Below, in pieces: positions 49,321 to 61,714 of a DNA stretch of 64,000 nt; position 1 is the first letter of the stretch; each line of letters opens with the position of its first letter. Below the pieces are notes generated by a model. It saw only the letters and a list, made by a program, of their open reading frames with translations, searched no databases and was not told the DNA's origin. The DNA is from CAVRRZ01 sp963723745 (GTDB lineage Bacteria; Actinomycetota; Actinomycetes; Mycobacteriales; Geodermatophilaceae): NCBI GenBank assembly GCA_963723745.1, contig CAVRRZ010000001.1, forward strand, positions 1,310,183-1,374,182, given 5' to 3'. A program made the position numbers and the translations under genes.

Positions 49321-50171
49321 CCGCACACGCGCCGGTCGTCGTCGAGACCGCCACCGACCTGCACAAGCACCGGGCCGACCTGCCCGGCCCGGTGGCGCTG
49401 GTCCCGACCATGGGCGCCCTGCACGAGGGGCACCGGTCGCTGGTCCGGGCCGCCCGCGAGCGGGCCGGCTCGGTCGTCGTCTCGGTCTTCGTCAACCCGA
49501 CCCAGTTCGGCCCGGGGGAGGACTTCGACCGCTACCCGCGCACGTGGGCCGACGATCTCGCGGCACTGGCCGACGAGGGGGCCGACCTGGTGTTCCACCC
49601 GGAGGTCGACGAGGTCTACCCACCCGGGGCCGCGGGGGTCACCGTCTCGCCGGGTCCGCTCGGTTCGGTGCTGGAGGGGGCGGTCCGGCCCGGACACTTC
49701 GCCGGAGTGCTGACCGTCGTCGCCAAGCTCCTCGGCCTCGTCCGGCCCGACCTGGCGTTCTTCGGTGAGAAGGACTACCAGCAGCTCACGCTGATCCGGG
49801 CCATGGCGCGCGAACTGGCGCTGGGCGTGGAGGTGGTCGGCGTCCCCACCGTCCGCGAGCCGGACGGACTGGCGCTGTCCAGCCGCAACCGCTACCTCTC
49901 CGCCGGCGAGCGGTCGGCCGCGCTGGCGCTGTCCAGGGCCCTGCGAGCGGGTGCGGCCGCCGGGGTGCGCGGCGCCGAGGCCGTCCTCGCCGCCGCCCGT
50001 GCGGAGCTGGCCGCGGAACCGGACCTGCGGCCGGACTACCTGGAACTGACCGATCCCGACCTCGGACCCGCCCCGACGGCCGGCCCCGGCCGCCTGCTGG
50101 TGGCCGCCCGGGCGGGCACCACCCGACTCCTCGACAACGCACCGATCACCCTCGGAGAAGAGCCCCGATGA
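49317..50171 (+). CDS. panC: Pantothenate synthetase
   Basis: A 284-residue protein from GTG 49317. V-P-T-M-G-A-L-H-E-G-H-R-S-L contains the HxGH nucleotide motif. FVNPTQFGPGEDFDRYPR, FFGEKDYQQLTLIRAMARELAL (KMSKS-equivalent region) and LALSSRNRYLS are family signatures. It joins pantoate and beta-alanine using ATP. Overlaps DUF2520 upstream and panD downstream (ATGA at 50168-50171). Confidence 0.95.
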   Translation: MTAHAPVVVETATDLHKHRADLPGPVALVPTMGALHEGHRSLVRAARERAGSVVVSVFVNPTQFGPGEDFDRYPRTWADDLAALADEGADLVFHPEVDEVYPPGAAGVTVSPGPLGSVLEGAVRPGHFAGVLTVVAKLLGLVRPDLAFFGEKDYQQLTLIRAMARELALGVEVVGVPTVREPDGLALSSRNRYLSAGERSAALALSRALRAGAAAGVRGAEAVLAAARAELAAEPDLRPDYLELTDPDLGPAPTAGPGRLLVAARAGTTRLLDNAPITLGEEPR

Positions 50172-50587
50172 TGCGCACGATGCTCAAGAGCAAGATCCAC
50201 CGCGCGACGGTGACGCAGGCCGACCTGCACTACGTCGGCTCGGTCACGGTCGACGAGGACCTGCTCGACGCGGCCGATCTGCTGCCCGGCGAGCAGGTCG
50301 CGATCGTCGACGTCACCAACGGCGCACGCCTGGAGACCTACGTCATCCCCGGTGCGCGGGGCAGCGGCGTCATCGGCATCAACGGCGCCGCCGCCCACCT
50401 CGTGCACCCCGGCGACCTGGTGATCCTGATCAGCTACGGGGTGATGGACGAGACCGAGGCCAAGAGCTACCTGCCGAAGGTCGTCCACGTCGACGCCGCC
50501 AACCGGGTGGTCGAGCTGGGCGGCGACCCGGCGGCGCCCGCGCCGGGCATGCCGGACCAGCGGCGCGGCGACGTCGTCGCCCGGTGA
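50168..50587 (+). CDS. panD: Aspartate 1-decarboxylase
   Basis: A 139-residue protein from ATG 50168; ATG 50171 is equally possible and is the usual family start. M-L-K-S-K-I-H-R-A-T-V-T-Q-A-D-L-H-Y-V-G-S-V-T-V includes the G-S self-cleavage site that creates the pyruvoyl group. INGAAAHLVHPGDLVILISYG completes the barrel. It makes the beta-alanine used by PanC. Part of panC-panD-coaX, which together supply phosphopantothenate for CoA. Confidence 0.95.
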   Translation: MMRTMLKSKIHRATVTQADLHYVGSVTVDEDLLDAADLLPGEQVAIVDVTNGARLETYVIPGARGSGVIGINGAAAHLVHPGDLVILISYGVMDETEAKSYLPKVVHVDAANRVVELGGDPAAPAPGMPDQRRGDVVAR

Positions 50588-50621
50588 GGGAGCGCGACCG
50601 ACCCGGAGCGGAGGCGGACCG

Positions 50622-51440
50622 GTGCTCCTGACCGTCGACGTCGGCAACAGCCAGACCGTCCTCGCCACGTTCGACGGCGACCGGCGGGTCGGCAGCTGGC
50701 GGGTCACCACGGCGCCCCGGGCCACGGCCGACGAGCTGCTGCTGCTCTGGCGCGGCCTGTTGCGGGACACCGAGGTCACCGGCGTCTGCGCCTGCTCGAC
50801 GGTGCCGGCGCTCCTGCCCGCGCTGCGGGAGCTGCTCGACGCCCTCGCCGTCCCCGTGGTGCTCATCGGGCCGGGGGTGCGCACCGGCGTGCCGCTGCAC
50901 GTCGACAACCCCCGCGAGGTGGGTGCCGACCGCGTGGTCACCGCGCTCGCCGCGCACGAGATGTTCGGCCGGCGGCCGGACGGGCGGGGCCGCCCCGTGG
51001 TCGTCGTCGACTTCGGCACCTCCACCAACGTCGACGCCGTGGGGCCGGCCGGGCAGTTCCTCGGAGGCGCCCTGGCGCCGGGGCTCGAGGTCAGCCTGGA
51101 GGCGCTGGCCACCCGGGCGGCCCAGCTGCGATCCGTCGAGCTCACCGTGCCGACGCAGGCGATCGGCAAGAACACCGTCGCCGCGCTGCAGTCGGGGCTC
51201 GTCCTCGGGTTCGCCGGGCTCGTCGACGGGCTGGTGAGCCGCATCGCCGGGGAGCTCGTCGCCCAGTTCGACGCCGCGCCCCTCGTCGTGGCCACCGGAG
51301 GTCTCGCCCCCCTGGTGGCCGACAGCTGCCGCTCGATCGGCGAACGGGAGCCGGATCTGACCGTCCACGGCCTCCGGCTCGCCTTCGAGCGGCAGCAGGC
51401 GACCGGTTCCCCGCCGACCCGCCGTCCGGCCTCCCCGTAG
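50622..51440 (+). CDS. coaX: Type III pantothenate kinase
   Basis: A 272-residue protein from GTG 50622 (V-L-L-T-V-D-V-G-N-S-Q-T-V-L), the phosphate-binding DxGNS/T start. DNPREVGADRVVTALAAHEM (catalytic Asp), VVVDFGTSTNVDAVG and FLGGALAPGLEVSLEALATRAAQL follow. It phosphorylates pantothenate. It lies 34 bp after panD on the same strand. Intact. Confidence 0.94.
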   Translation: MLLTVDVGNSQTVLATFDGDRRVGSWRVTTAPRATADELLLLWRGLLRDTEVTGVCACSTVPALLPALRELLDALAVPVVLIGPGVRTGVPLHVDNPREVGADRVVTALAAHEMFGRRPDGRGRPVVVVDFGTSTNVDAVGPAGQFLGGALAPGLEVSLEALATRAAQLRSVELTVPTQAIGKNTVAALQSGLVLGFAGLVDGLVSRIAGELVAQFDAAPLVVATGGLAPLVADSCRSIGEREPDLTVHGLRLAFERQQATGSPPTRRPASP

Positions 51441-51451
51441 GCTCGCTGCCC

Positions 51452-53059
51452 GTGAGTGACGAACCGCCGGCCCCAGGAGCACCAGCCGACGACAGCCCCG
51501 GGAGCATTCCAGCGAGGAACGAGCGAGGAGCGGGCCAGGACGCGGAGTCCGGCCAGGCCGCCGGCCCGGAAGCACAGCCGCCCGACGACGAGCTGCCCGA
51601 GCAGATGCGCGTGCGCCGCGCCAAGCTGGACCGGCTGCGCGAGGCAGGGGCCGATCCCTACCCGGTCGCGGTGCCGCGGACGACCTCGCTGGCCGCCGTC
51701 CGTGCCGAGCACCCCGACCTCGAGCCGGACACCATGACCGGACAGCAGGTCGGCGTCGCCGGCCGGGTGATCTTCTCGCGCAACACGGGGAAGCTCTGCT
51801 TCGCGACGCTGCGCGAGGGGGACGCCGAGCTGCAGGTCATGCTGTCGCGCGACCGCGTGGGCGAGGACGCGCTGGCGGCCTGGAAGGCCGACGTCGACCT
51901 CGGCGACCACGTGGTGGTCACCGGTGAGGTCGGGACGTCGCGCCGCGGCGAGCTGTCGGTCTTCGCCGACTCCTGGCAGATGGCGGCCAAGGCGCTGCGG
52001 CCGCTGCCCGTGGCGCACAAGCCCATGAGCGAGGAACTGCGCGTCCGGCGCCGGTACGTCGACCTGATCGTCCGTGACGAGGCGCGGCGGACGGTGCGCC
52101 AGCGCGCCACGGTGATGTCCACGCTGCGGGCAGGGCTGGACTCGCGGGGTTTCCTCGAGGTCGAGACGCCGATGCTGCAGACCGTGCACGGCGGGGCCAC
52201 GGCCCGGCCGTTCCGCACGCACATGAATGCGTTCGATCTCGAGCTGTACCTGCGGATCGCCCCGGAGCTGTTCCTCAAGCGGTGCATCGTCGGCGGCCTG
52301 GACCGGGTGTTCGAGATCAACCGCAACTTCCGCAACGAAGGCGCCGACAGCACGCACTCGCCCGAGTTCGCGATGCTCGAGACCTACGCCGCCTATGCCG
52401 ACTACCAGGTGATGGCCACGCTGACCCGCGAGCTGATCCAGGAATGCTCGATGGCCCTGTTCGGCGACCTGACCGCGCGTCACCACGACGGCACCGAGGT
52501 CGACCTGTCGGGGGAGTGGCCGCAGGTGCCGCTGTTCGGCGTCGTCTCGGACGCGGTGGGCGAGGAGGTGACCCCCGAGACGCCGGTCGAGAAGCTCCGC
52601 GCGATCGCCGAGCGGCACGGGATCGGCGTCGATCCGGTCTGGTTGCCGGGCAAGGTCGTGGAGGAGATCTTCGAGGCGCTCGTGCAGCCGACGCTGCAGG
52701 CGCCGACCTTCGTCGTCGACTACCCGGTGGACACCTCACCCCTCACCCGGGCGCACCGGTCGAAGCCGGGCCTGGCCGAGAAGTGGGACCTCTACATCGT
52801 CGGCGTCGAGCGGGCGACGGCCTACTCCGAACTCGTCGACCCCGTCGTCCAGCGGGAGCGGTTCACGGCGCAGGCGGCACTGGCCGCGGCCGGCGACCCG
52901 GAGGCCATGGCCCTCGACGAGGACTTTCTCGAGGCCCTGGAATACGGCATGCCGCCCACGGGCGGCATGGGCATGGGGATCGACCGGCTGATGATGACGC
53001 TCACCGGCCTCGGTATCCGGGAAACGATCCTCTTCCCCTTGGTGCGTCCCATTTCCTGA
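51452..53059 (+). CDS. lysS: Lysyl-tRNA synthetase, class II
   Basis: A 535-residue protein from GTG 51452. A ~45-residue acidic Pro/Ala-rich extension comes first. The OB-fold domain follows (VGVAGRVIFSRNTGKLCFATLREG), then motif 1 (FLEVETPMLQTVHGGATARPF), motif 2 (FEINRNFRNEGADSTHSPEFAMLETY) and motif 3 (GGMGMGIDRLMMTLTG). It charges tRNA-Lys. Placed between coaX and lsr2 as in M. tuberculosis, where it is likewise separated from the longer LysX form. Intact. Confidence 0.95.
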   Translation: MSDEPPAPGAPADDSPGSIPARNERGAGQDAESGQAAGPEAQPPDDELPEQMRVRRAKLDRLREAGADPYPVAVPRTTSLAAVRAEHPDLEPDTMTGQQVGVAGRVIFSRNTGKLCFATLREGDAELQVMLSRDRVGEDALAAWKADVDLGDHVVVTGEVGTSRRGELSVFADSWQMAAKALRPLPVAHKPMSEELRVRRRYVDLIVRDEARRTVRQRATVMSTLRAGLDSRGFLEVETPMLQTVHGGATARPFRTHMNAFDLELYLRIAPELFLKRCIVGGLDRVFEINRNFRNEGADSTHSPEFAMLETYAAYADYQVMATLTRELIQECSMALFGDLTARHHDGTEVDLSGEWPQVPLFGVVSDAVGEEVTPETPVEKLRAIAERHGIGVDPVWLPGKVVEEIFEALVQPTLQAPTFVVDYPVDTSPLTRAHRSKPGLAEKWDLYIVGVERATAYSELVDPVVQRERFTAQAALAAAGDPEAMALDEDFLEALEYGMPPTGGMGMGIDRLMMTLTGLGIRETILFPLVRPIS

Positions 53060-53070
53060 ACGCCCCCGAT

Positions 53071-53096
53071 CCGCTCCGTTCACCAAAAAGGAGCGG
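53071..53096 (+). terminator. Small hairpin after lysS
   Basis: CCGCTCC (53071-53077) pairs with GGAGCGG (53090-53096) across a 12-nt loop with an A5 run, 11 bp after the lysS stop. The stem is short and the loop large. It could end lysS transcription ahead of the separate lsr2 unit. Confidence 0.4.
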
Positions 53097-53185
53097 GCCG
53101 GATTGGTCCGGGCGCGCGCAGATGTGGTGAAATGGTTCCGCCGCCGCCCGATGGGCGGAAATTGACGCGCGAAAGAAGGAATCGA

Positions 53186-53530
53186 ATGGCTCGCAAGGTC
53201 CAGGTCATCCTGAGTGACGATCTCGACGAGAACCTTCCCGCCGACGAGACCGTGAGTTTCTCGCTCGACGGCACCTCGTACGAGATCGACCTGGCGGACA
53301 AGAACGCGAAGGAGATGCGGGACGTCTTCTCGCGCTACGTCTCCGCCGCGCGCAAGGTCGGCCGCGGCACCCGATCGTCCGGTGGCGGCCGCTCCCGCGG
53401 CACCGGCGGCCGCATGGACCGCGAGCAGGCCGGCGCGATCCGCGACTGGGCGCGCAAGAACGGTCATGCGGTCAGCGACCGGGGCCGCATCCCGGCCAGT
53501 GTCGTCGAGGCCTACGAGGCCGCCCACTGA
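53186..53530 (+). CDS. lsr2: Nucleoid-associated protein Lsr2
   Basis: A 114-residue protein from ATG 53186, with AAGAAGGA upstream. The N-terminal dimerisation part is M-A-R-K-V-Q-V-I-L-S-D-D-L-D, then FSLDGTSYEIDLADKNAKEMRDVF. A basic Ser/Gly linker leads to the DNA-binding domain (REQAGAIRDWARKNGHAVSDRGRIPASVVEAYEAAH) with the R-G-R minor-groove hook. It is an H-NS-like silencer that binds AT-rich DNA and compacts the chromosome. Its 125-bp upstream gap is less GC-rich than its surroundings, which may let Lsr2 bind its own promoter; that is inference. Confidence 0.95.
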   Translation: MARKVQVILSDDLDENLPADETVSFSLDGTSYEIDLADKNAKEMRDVFSRYVSAARKVGRGTRSSGGGRSRGTGGRMDREQAGAIRDWARKNGHAVSDRGRIPASVVEAYEAAH

Positions 53531-53598
53531 GAAAGGGCCTCCCTACCCCCCGTCGCTCGCAGGCTCGCGGCGGGGCCCTGTAGGGAGGCCGCTCCAGC
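53531..53598 (-). repeat. Palindromic intergenic element, family B, copy 2
   Basis: It starts right at the lsr2 stop. The perfect 11-bp stem is GGCCTCCCTAC (53536-53546) with GTAGGGAGGCC (53580-53590). Read on the minus strand it aligns with 33652-33716. The stem bases differ from copy 1 but still pair. It probably serves as the lsr2 terminator too. Confidence 0.78.
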
Positions 53599-53908
53599 AC
53601 GTTGCTGCGGCCCGGTTCCCCCTCGGGGGCCGGGCCGTCGGCGTCCGTGGGGGAGGAGCTGTGGGGATCGGGTGCCGACGGCGCCCCCGCCGTTGCGCTG
53701 ACGGCGTAACCGCACCGGAACACCGGCCCCCCGGCACCGGTTGGACCCGACAGCCATCCACCGCTCCGCTCGGCTCGCGACGGACGGGGGTGGTCCGCGA
53801 CTACAGTGGAAGACCGGTGCCCCAGCGCCGACGGACTCAAGTCGGGTGCCCCTTCCGAGAACGACGAAGGGCAGTGCCGGACCAGCCGGTCAGAGGAGAA
53901 ACAGCAGC
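53599..53908. other. Intergenic region upstream of clpC
   Basis: 310 bp with no supported gene. GAGGAG at 53893-53898 is the clpC ribosome-binding site. A TACAGT hexamer near 53802 could be a -10, but I cannot find a convincing -35 partner. I looked for a ClgR-type palindrome and did not see one I would defend. Confidence 0.45.
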
Positions 53909-56450
<2,542 letters not shown>

Positions 56451-56463
56451 CGCCCGCACGACC

Positions 56464-56506
56464 GACAGGGGCCGCTCCTCACCGCGCGGTGGGGGCGGCC
56501 CCTGTC
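56464..56506 (+). terminator. Long GC hairpin after clpC
   Basis: GACAGGGGCCGC (from 56464) pairs with GCGGCCCCTGTC (to 56506). CACCG/CGGTG extends the stem after a small asymmetric bulge around a central GCG turn. It lies 13 bp after the clpC stop, with no T-run. Confidence 0.75.
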
Positions 56507-56554
56507 GTCGTGCCTCCGGCCCGATCGCCGGATCAGGCACCTGGATCATCGGGG

Positions 56555-56584
56555 TCCTGGCTCACGCGTCGACGTGAGCCAGGA
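56555..56584 (-). terminator. Hairpin after mutY
   Basis: A perfect 12-bp stem, TCCTGGCTCACG (56555-56566) with CGTGAGCCAGGA (56573-56584), and a 6-nt loop. It is 10 bp past the mutY stop on the minus strand, in the gap between convergent mutY and clpC. Confidence 0.75.
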
Positions 56585-56594
56585 GCCCGGACGG

Positions 56595-57505
56595 TCAGGC
56601 GCCGATCCGCGGGAGGCGTGAAGCGGCCGTCGGCGGTCTGCTCGACCAGGCCGTCGACGAGCAGGGAGTCCAGGCAGCGGTCGCGCTGGACGGCGTCGTC
56701 CCAGGCGGCGTCCAGCGCGGCGGCGTGCACCGGCTCGTGCGCCGCCCGGAGCACGTCGAGCAGCCGGCCGCGCACCTGGCGGTCGGTGCCGGCGAACTTC
56801 TGCACCCGCCGCGGCGGCCCGTCGTGCGCCGGGGAGCCCGGCCAGGCCGCCAGGCGCAGCGGTCGCGGACCGGGCAGGCGCCGCAGCGCGGCGTGCCGGC
56901 CACGCAGACCAGCGCGCCGAGCTCCATGGCCGCCACCGAGAACCGCGCCGCCCGCGCCGGGTCGGCCGGCGTCAGCGCCGGCGATGTCGGCCAGGTCGGC
57001 GGCGCGGGCGTTGCCGGCCTCGGCCCGCCCGTGCACCAGCCGGGCCACCACCCGGCGCACGTTGGTGTCCACCACCGGCTGCGGCTGCCCGTAGCCGAAG
57101 CAGGCCACCGCGCGGGCGGTGTAGGTGCCGACGCCGGGCAGCGCCTCGCAGCGCGGCGACGTCGTCGGGCACCACGCCGCCGTGCCGCTCGACCACCGCC
57201 ACCGCGGCCTCCCGCAGCCGCAGCGCCCGCCGCGGGTAGCCGAGCTTGCCCCAGGCGCGGATCACGTCGGCCGGGGTGACGCGCGGCCAGGTCGGCCGGC
57301 GTCGGCCAGCGGGCCATCCACTCCCGCCAGACCGGCTCGACCCGGGCCACCGGCGTCTGCTGCAGCATCACCTCGCTGACCAGCACGGCCCAGGCGTCGA
57401 CGCCGGGCCGGCGCCACGGCAGGTCGCGGGCGGCGGTGGCGTACCAGTCGACGATCGCCTCACCGGCGGCCGGTGGCCCGGCGGGCGCGGGGGGAGCTGC
57501 GTCAC
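56595..57505 (-). CDS. mutY: A/G-specific adenine glycosylase, frameshifted
   Basis: From GTG 57505 (V-T-Q-L-P-P). Across frames one reads A-R-D-L-P-W-R-R-P-G-V-D-A-W, then VLVSEVMLQQTPVARVEPVWREWMARWPTPADLA (HhH-GPD enzyme core with catalytic Glu). WGKLGYPRRALRLREAA, then P-x-V-D-T-N-V-R-R-V-V-A-R-L (catalytic Asp) follow. The iron-sulfur cluster Cys residues come in VCVAGTPRCGACPVRDRC. The end is F-T-L-P-R-I-G-A if one base is corrected near 56620. At least five indels. It removes A mispaired with 8-oxoG. Position and orientation match M. tuberculosis Rv3589. Confidence 0.85.
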
Positions 57506-57584
57506 GGGAACCCAGTGTGCCGTGCCGGGGGAGCGGCGTGCCGAGCCGACCCGGCCCGGAGCCGCCCGACTAGCGTTCGCCGGC

Positions 57585-58275
57585 GTGCTGCACCCGGTCG
57601 GCAAGCTGCCTGCCGCCGTCTACTGGCGGCGCCGGCTGGTCGTGCTGACCCTGGTGCTCGCCGTCCTCGGTGGGGCGGCCTGGCTCGCGGTCACGCCTGC
57701 TGGCCGCCCGGGACGGCGACCAGCGGCGCCGCGTCGGCCGCGCGCCGCGCCGACCGGTGCCCGCGCTCGAGCGCGTGGTGCCCTCGCTGACGCGCGGTCG
57801 CGACGCCCACCCCGCCCGCTCGTGCCCGCGCTCCGCCGAGCCGTCGTCGGCCGCGCCCGCCGTGCCCGAGCCCGTCGCGGGCGGCCCGTGCACCGACGAC
57901 ATGATCGGCGCTCGAGGTGCGCACGCCGGGCAGCGCCGCCGTCGGGCAGCAAGCCGACCTTCGAGCTGCTGGTCGCCAACGTCTCGGCGGTGCCGTGCGT
58001 GCGCGCCCTGGACAAGGGCCTGCAGGAGCTCGTGCTGCTCGACCGCGGCCGGCAACCGGATCTGGGGGAGCAACGACTGCTTCCCGGAGGCGAGCAGCGA
58101 CGCCGCGCACGCTGGCGCCGGGTGAGGTCGTCGCGTTCCCGCTCGTGTGGGGCGGGCTGACCAGCGAGCCGACCTGCACGGCGGCACGCGGCGCGCGCCG
58201 CCGCCGGGCGGCTACGTGCTGCGCGGGCGGCTGGACACCAAGGTCTCGCCGGACGTGCCGTTCACCCTCGCCTGA
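57585..58275 (+). CDS. Membrane-anchored protein, Rv3587c-like, frameshifted
   Basis: From GTG 57585: V-L-H-P-V-G-K-L-P-A-A-V-Y-W-R-R-R-L-V-V-L, then a membrane helix (LTLVLAVLGGAAWLAV). A Pro/Ala-rich linker follows. The extracytoplasmic domain holds C-T-D-D-M-I, PTFELLVANVSAVPCVRALDKGLQELVLLD, NRIWGSNDCFPE, LAPGEVVAFPLVWGGLTSEPTC and VSPDVPFTLA. Several conserved Cys suggest disulfides, and the fold looks immunoglobulin-like. Frame breaks near 57690, 57905, 57950, 58050, 58105 and 58190. Its place between mutY and disA matches M. tuberculosis Rv3587c. Function unknown. Confidence 0.65.
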
Positions 58276-58303
58276 GGCTCGCAGCCGCGAGCTGGGCGGG
58301 GCC

Positions 58304-59392
58304 GTCAGCTGTAGCGGTCGAGGATCGAGGTCTCGGCCAGGCGGGAGAGGCCCTCGCGGATGCCGCGGGCCCGGGCCTCGCCGACGCCCTCGACGGCCAG
58401 CAGGTCCTCGATGGTCGCGGCCGAGCAGCTTCTGCAGGCCGCCGAAGTGGTCGACCAGCCGGTCGATGATCCCCGACGGCAGCCGCGGCACCCGGTTGAG
58501 CAGCCGGTAGCCGCGCGGGCTGACGGGGGAGTCCAGCGCGTCCGGCGACGTCGGCAGCCCGTAGCAGCGGGCCACGGCGGACAGGTCGAGCAGCTCGGTC
58601 GCGGTCAGCGCCCGCAGGTCGGTGAGCACCTGGTCGATCGTGCGCGGCCGGCGGCCGCCGCCGGGCAGGTAGTCGCGGACCAGCAGGCCGCGGTCCTCCT
58701 CGACGCCGGCCAGCATCTCGTCGAGCTGGAGGGCGAGCAGCCGGCCGTCGGTGCCGAGCTCGACGACGAAGCCCTCGATCTCGTCGGCGATGCGCCGGAC
58801 CATCTCCAGCCGCTGGCTGACGCTCATCGCGTCGCGGACCGTGACCAGGTCCTCGATCTCGAGCGCCGACAGCGTGCTGGCGACCTCGTCGAGGCGCAGC
58901 TTGTAGCGCTCGAGCGCGGCGAGCGCCTGGTTGGCCCGGGCCAGGATCGTCGTCGGGTGCTCGAGGGTGTACCGGCGGCCGGCCACGTAGACGCTGATGA
59001 TGTGCATCGACTGGCTGACCGAGATCACCGGGAAGCCGGTCTGGATGGCGACCCGCTCGGCCGTGCGGTGCCGGGTGCCCGACTCCTCGGTGGGGATGGT
59101 CGGGTCGGGCATCAGGTGCACGCCGGCCCGCACGATCCGCGTGCCGTCGTAGGAGACGATGACCGCGCCGTCCATCTTGGCCAGCTCGCGCAGCCGGGTG
59201 GCCGAGAGGGCGACGTCGAGGGCGAACCCGCCGGTGCACAGCGACTCGACCACGCGGTCGTAGCCCAGGACGATCAGCGCGCCGGTGCGACCGGCGCAGG
59301 ATCCGCTCCAGACCGTCGCGCAGCGCGGTCCCGGGAGCGATGCGGCCGAGGAGTTCGCGCAAGGCGACCTCGGGGTCCACGTCGGCGGGCAC
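58304..59392 (-). CDS. disA: Diadenylate cyclase DisA, frameshifted
   Basis: From GTG 59392 (V-P-A-D-V-D-P-E-V-A-L-R-E-L-L). The DAC domain contains K-M-D-G-A-V-I-V-S-Y-D-G (DGA motif) and E-S-G-T-R-H-R-T-A-E-R (RHR motif), both intact. Then the helical spine (ANQALAALERYKLRLDEVASTLSALE) and the C-terminal helix-hairpin-helix DNA-binding part (YRLLNRVPRLPSGIIDRLVDHFGGLQKLL). Frame breaks near 59290, 58420 and possibly 58385. It makes c-di-AMP from two ATP while scanning DNA. Downstream of radA, as in M. tuberculosis Rv3585-Rv3586. Confidence 0.92.
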
Positions 59393-59494
59393 GAGCGCTC
59401 CTGACGGTCGAGTGGTGCGGCGGCTGAGTCTACGTGGCCCGGCGCGGTCACCGGGAGCGCCGCGGTTGCGGCGCGTAACGAGACTCTAGAGATG

Positions 59495-60867
59495 CTAGAA
59501 CAGGCGCTGGAAAGCCGTACCGAGATCGGGCACCTCGACCAGCCGCATGCCGGGGGGTGCGGCGCCGGAGTCCGGCGGGACCAGCGCCGACCTTGTAGCC
59601 CTGCCGCGCGGCCTCGGCCAGCCGGCGGCCGGTGCCCGCCGACGCGGCGGATCTCGCCGGAGAGCCCGACCTCGCCGAGGGCGATCATGCCCCTCGGGCA
59701 GCGGCGCGGTCCCTGGACGCCGAGGCGATGGCCAGGGCGAGCGCGAGGTCGGCGGCGGGCTCGGCGATCCGCACGCCGCCGACGGAGGCGGCGAAGACGT
59801 CGGCGTCGGCGAGCTTGCACCCCGCCCCGCCGCTCGACGACGGCGTTGACCATCGCCACCCGCTGGGAGTCCAGCCCGCTGACCGCCCGGCGCGGCGAGC
59901 CGCCGCCGCCGGTGCTCGCGACCAGCGCCTGCACCTCGGCCAGCAGCGGCCGGCTGCCCTCGAGCGTCACGGTGACGCAGCTGCCCGGGCACCGGCGCGG
60001 AGCGGCGGGAGACGAACAGCGCCGACGGGTCGGACACCCCGACGACCCCGGCGTCCCCGATCTCGAAGCAGCCGATCTCGTCGGCCGGGCCGAAGCGGTT
60101 CTTGATCGCGCGCACCAGGCGCAGCGTCGAGTGCCGCTCGCCGTCGAAGGAGATCACCACGTCGACCAGGTGCTCCAGCGTGCGCGGGCCCGGCGATCGC
60201 GCCGTCCTTGGTCACGTGGCCGACCAGGATCGTCGTCATCCCGCGGCTCTTGGAGACGGCGGTGAGCGCGCTCGCCACCGCGCGGACCTGGGTCGCCCCG
60301 CCGTCGGTGCCGTCGCCGGGGGAGCGGACGGTCTGGACGCTGTCGAGGATCAGCAGCGTGGGGTTGACCTGCTCGATGTGGCTCAGGACGGCGGACAGCT
60401 CGGTCTCGGCGGCCAGGTAGAGCCGCTCGTGCAGCGCGCCGATCCGCTCGGCCCGCAGCCGCACCTGGCCGGCGGACTCCTCGCCCGAGACGACGAGCGC
60501 GGGGCCGTTGGCGGCGGCGACCCGGTGCGCGACCTCGAGCAGCAGCGTGGACTTGCCCGACGCCGGGCTCGCCGGCGACCAGCAGGACCGCGCCGGGGAC
60601 GAGCCCGCCGCCGAGGACCCGGTCGAACTCCTCGATGCCGGTGGGGACCGCCCGGGCGCCGGCGAGCTCGACCTCGGCGATCGGCCGGGCCGGGGCGGTC
60701 ACCGGGCCGGCGGACACCGCGCGCAGCGCGGCCGCGGGGGCGCCGAACTCCTGGATGCTGCCCCACGCCTGGCACTCGGGGCAGCGGCCGACCCACTTGG
60801 CCGAGGCGTAGCCGCACTCGGAGCAGCGGTGGGCGGGACGGGCGGACTTCACTCCAGCGGGCGGCAC
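59495..60867 (-). CDS. radA: DNA repair protein RadA/Sms, frameshifted
   Basis: From GTG 60867. The zinc finger is C-S-E-C-G-Y-A-S-A-K-W-V-G-R-C-P-E-C. V-P-T-G-I-E-E-F-D-R-V-L-G-G-G-L-V-P-G leads into the Walker A region, broken by an indel near 60565 (A-G-E-P-G-V-G-K-S-T expected). LILDSVQTVRSP is Walker B, and the KNRFG motif appears as A-I-K-N-R-F-G-P-A-D-E-I-G. The Lon-like C-terminal domain ends V-P-D-L-G-T-A-F-Q-R-L-F. Further breaks near 60190, 60000, 59830 and 59590-59700. It drives branch migration in recombination. 103 bp upstream of disA. Confidence 0.9.
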
Positions 60868-60918
60868 GACATCGACGCTAACGCCGGGGTACGACAGTTC
60901 CGGGGAGGACGCGGACCG

Positions 60919-61507
60919 TCAGGGCTCGCGCTCGCGAGCCCTCCTCGGCCGCCCTCTTCCTCGTGGAAGTCGAACGCCTCGCCGCGCTCGCTCCCTCGGG
61001 GTTCGCGACCTGACCGGGAGGGTACCTCGCCGGCGTTCTCGAAGGTGAGGGTCACCTCGAGGTACTGCCCGGTGGTGAGGCCCTCGTCGAGGTCGGTGAG
61101 CGTGATGTCGCGTGACGTCGTCGTCGCCGACGAACACCGACGACCCGGCCGGGATCTCGATCTCCTGCGCGAGCCGGGACGCCGAGCTCGACGCGGCCGG
61201 TCGAGGCGTCTCGATCTCGGCGGCGCCGAAGCCCTCGCCGCTCGACGGCGACCAGGGTGTCGGCCTCGGTCGCCGCTGTTGACGAGCGCCAGCTGGAGCT
61301 CGGCGTCGTCGCCCTGCTCGTAGCTGCCGCCGCGGGGGCTCAGCAGCTGCGCCTGGCGGACGAGATGTCCCCGACCTGCGCCTGGGCGCCGGTCTTGTCG
61401 CGCACCTGACTCGGCGTCTGCGTCACCTGCCCTGCGCTGCACGCGGACAGCGCGACGGGGGACAGGAGCAGCACGCCCATCGTGGCGGCGCGCAGCGCGC
61501 GGTTCAC
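60919..61507 (-). CDS. lpqE: LpqE-like lipoprotein, frameshifted
   Basis: From GTG 61507 (V-N-R-A-L-R-A-A-T-M-G-V-L-L-L-S-P-V-A-L-S-A-C). The signal peptide ends with the lipobox L-S-A-C. Q-V-T-Q-T-P-S-Q-V-R-D-K-T-G-A and QLLSPRGGSYEQGDDAELQLALVNSG (~61270-61340) follow. ITLTDLDEGLTTGQYLEVTLTFENAGEV (~61030-61110) is the copper-chaperone/PCuAC-like beta-sandwich pattern of LpqE. Breaks near 61375, 61275, 61240, 61205 and 61115. The exact 3' end is unclear; one frame stops at 60919 and another at 60849. Located upstream of radA as in M. tuberculosis Rv3584. Confidence 0.65.
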
Positions 61508-61714
61508 AGCCGTCGACCTCCACACAGGTTCGGACCGGCCACCGCGGGATCGGTGACACGGGGTCGGGCGGAGCCTAACGGGCGCCCCGGGCAGGTCCGC
61601 CCGGAGGGAACGCCGATCGTCGGCGCGTCCTCCGTTCGGGCGGCATCCGGTGCAGTCGCCGGCGCGGCCTGCCGATCAGAAGAGGAACGGGATCGGTCGA
61701 GCGGAGGAGGGCGC

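Noticed and set aside
53602..53800. ClgR-type operator upstream of clpC
   Set aside because: GCGCTGACGGCG-like half-sites were noted near 53695, but they do not form the expected spaced palindrome.
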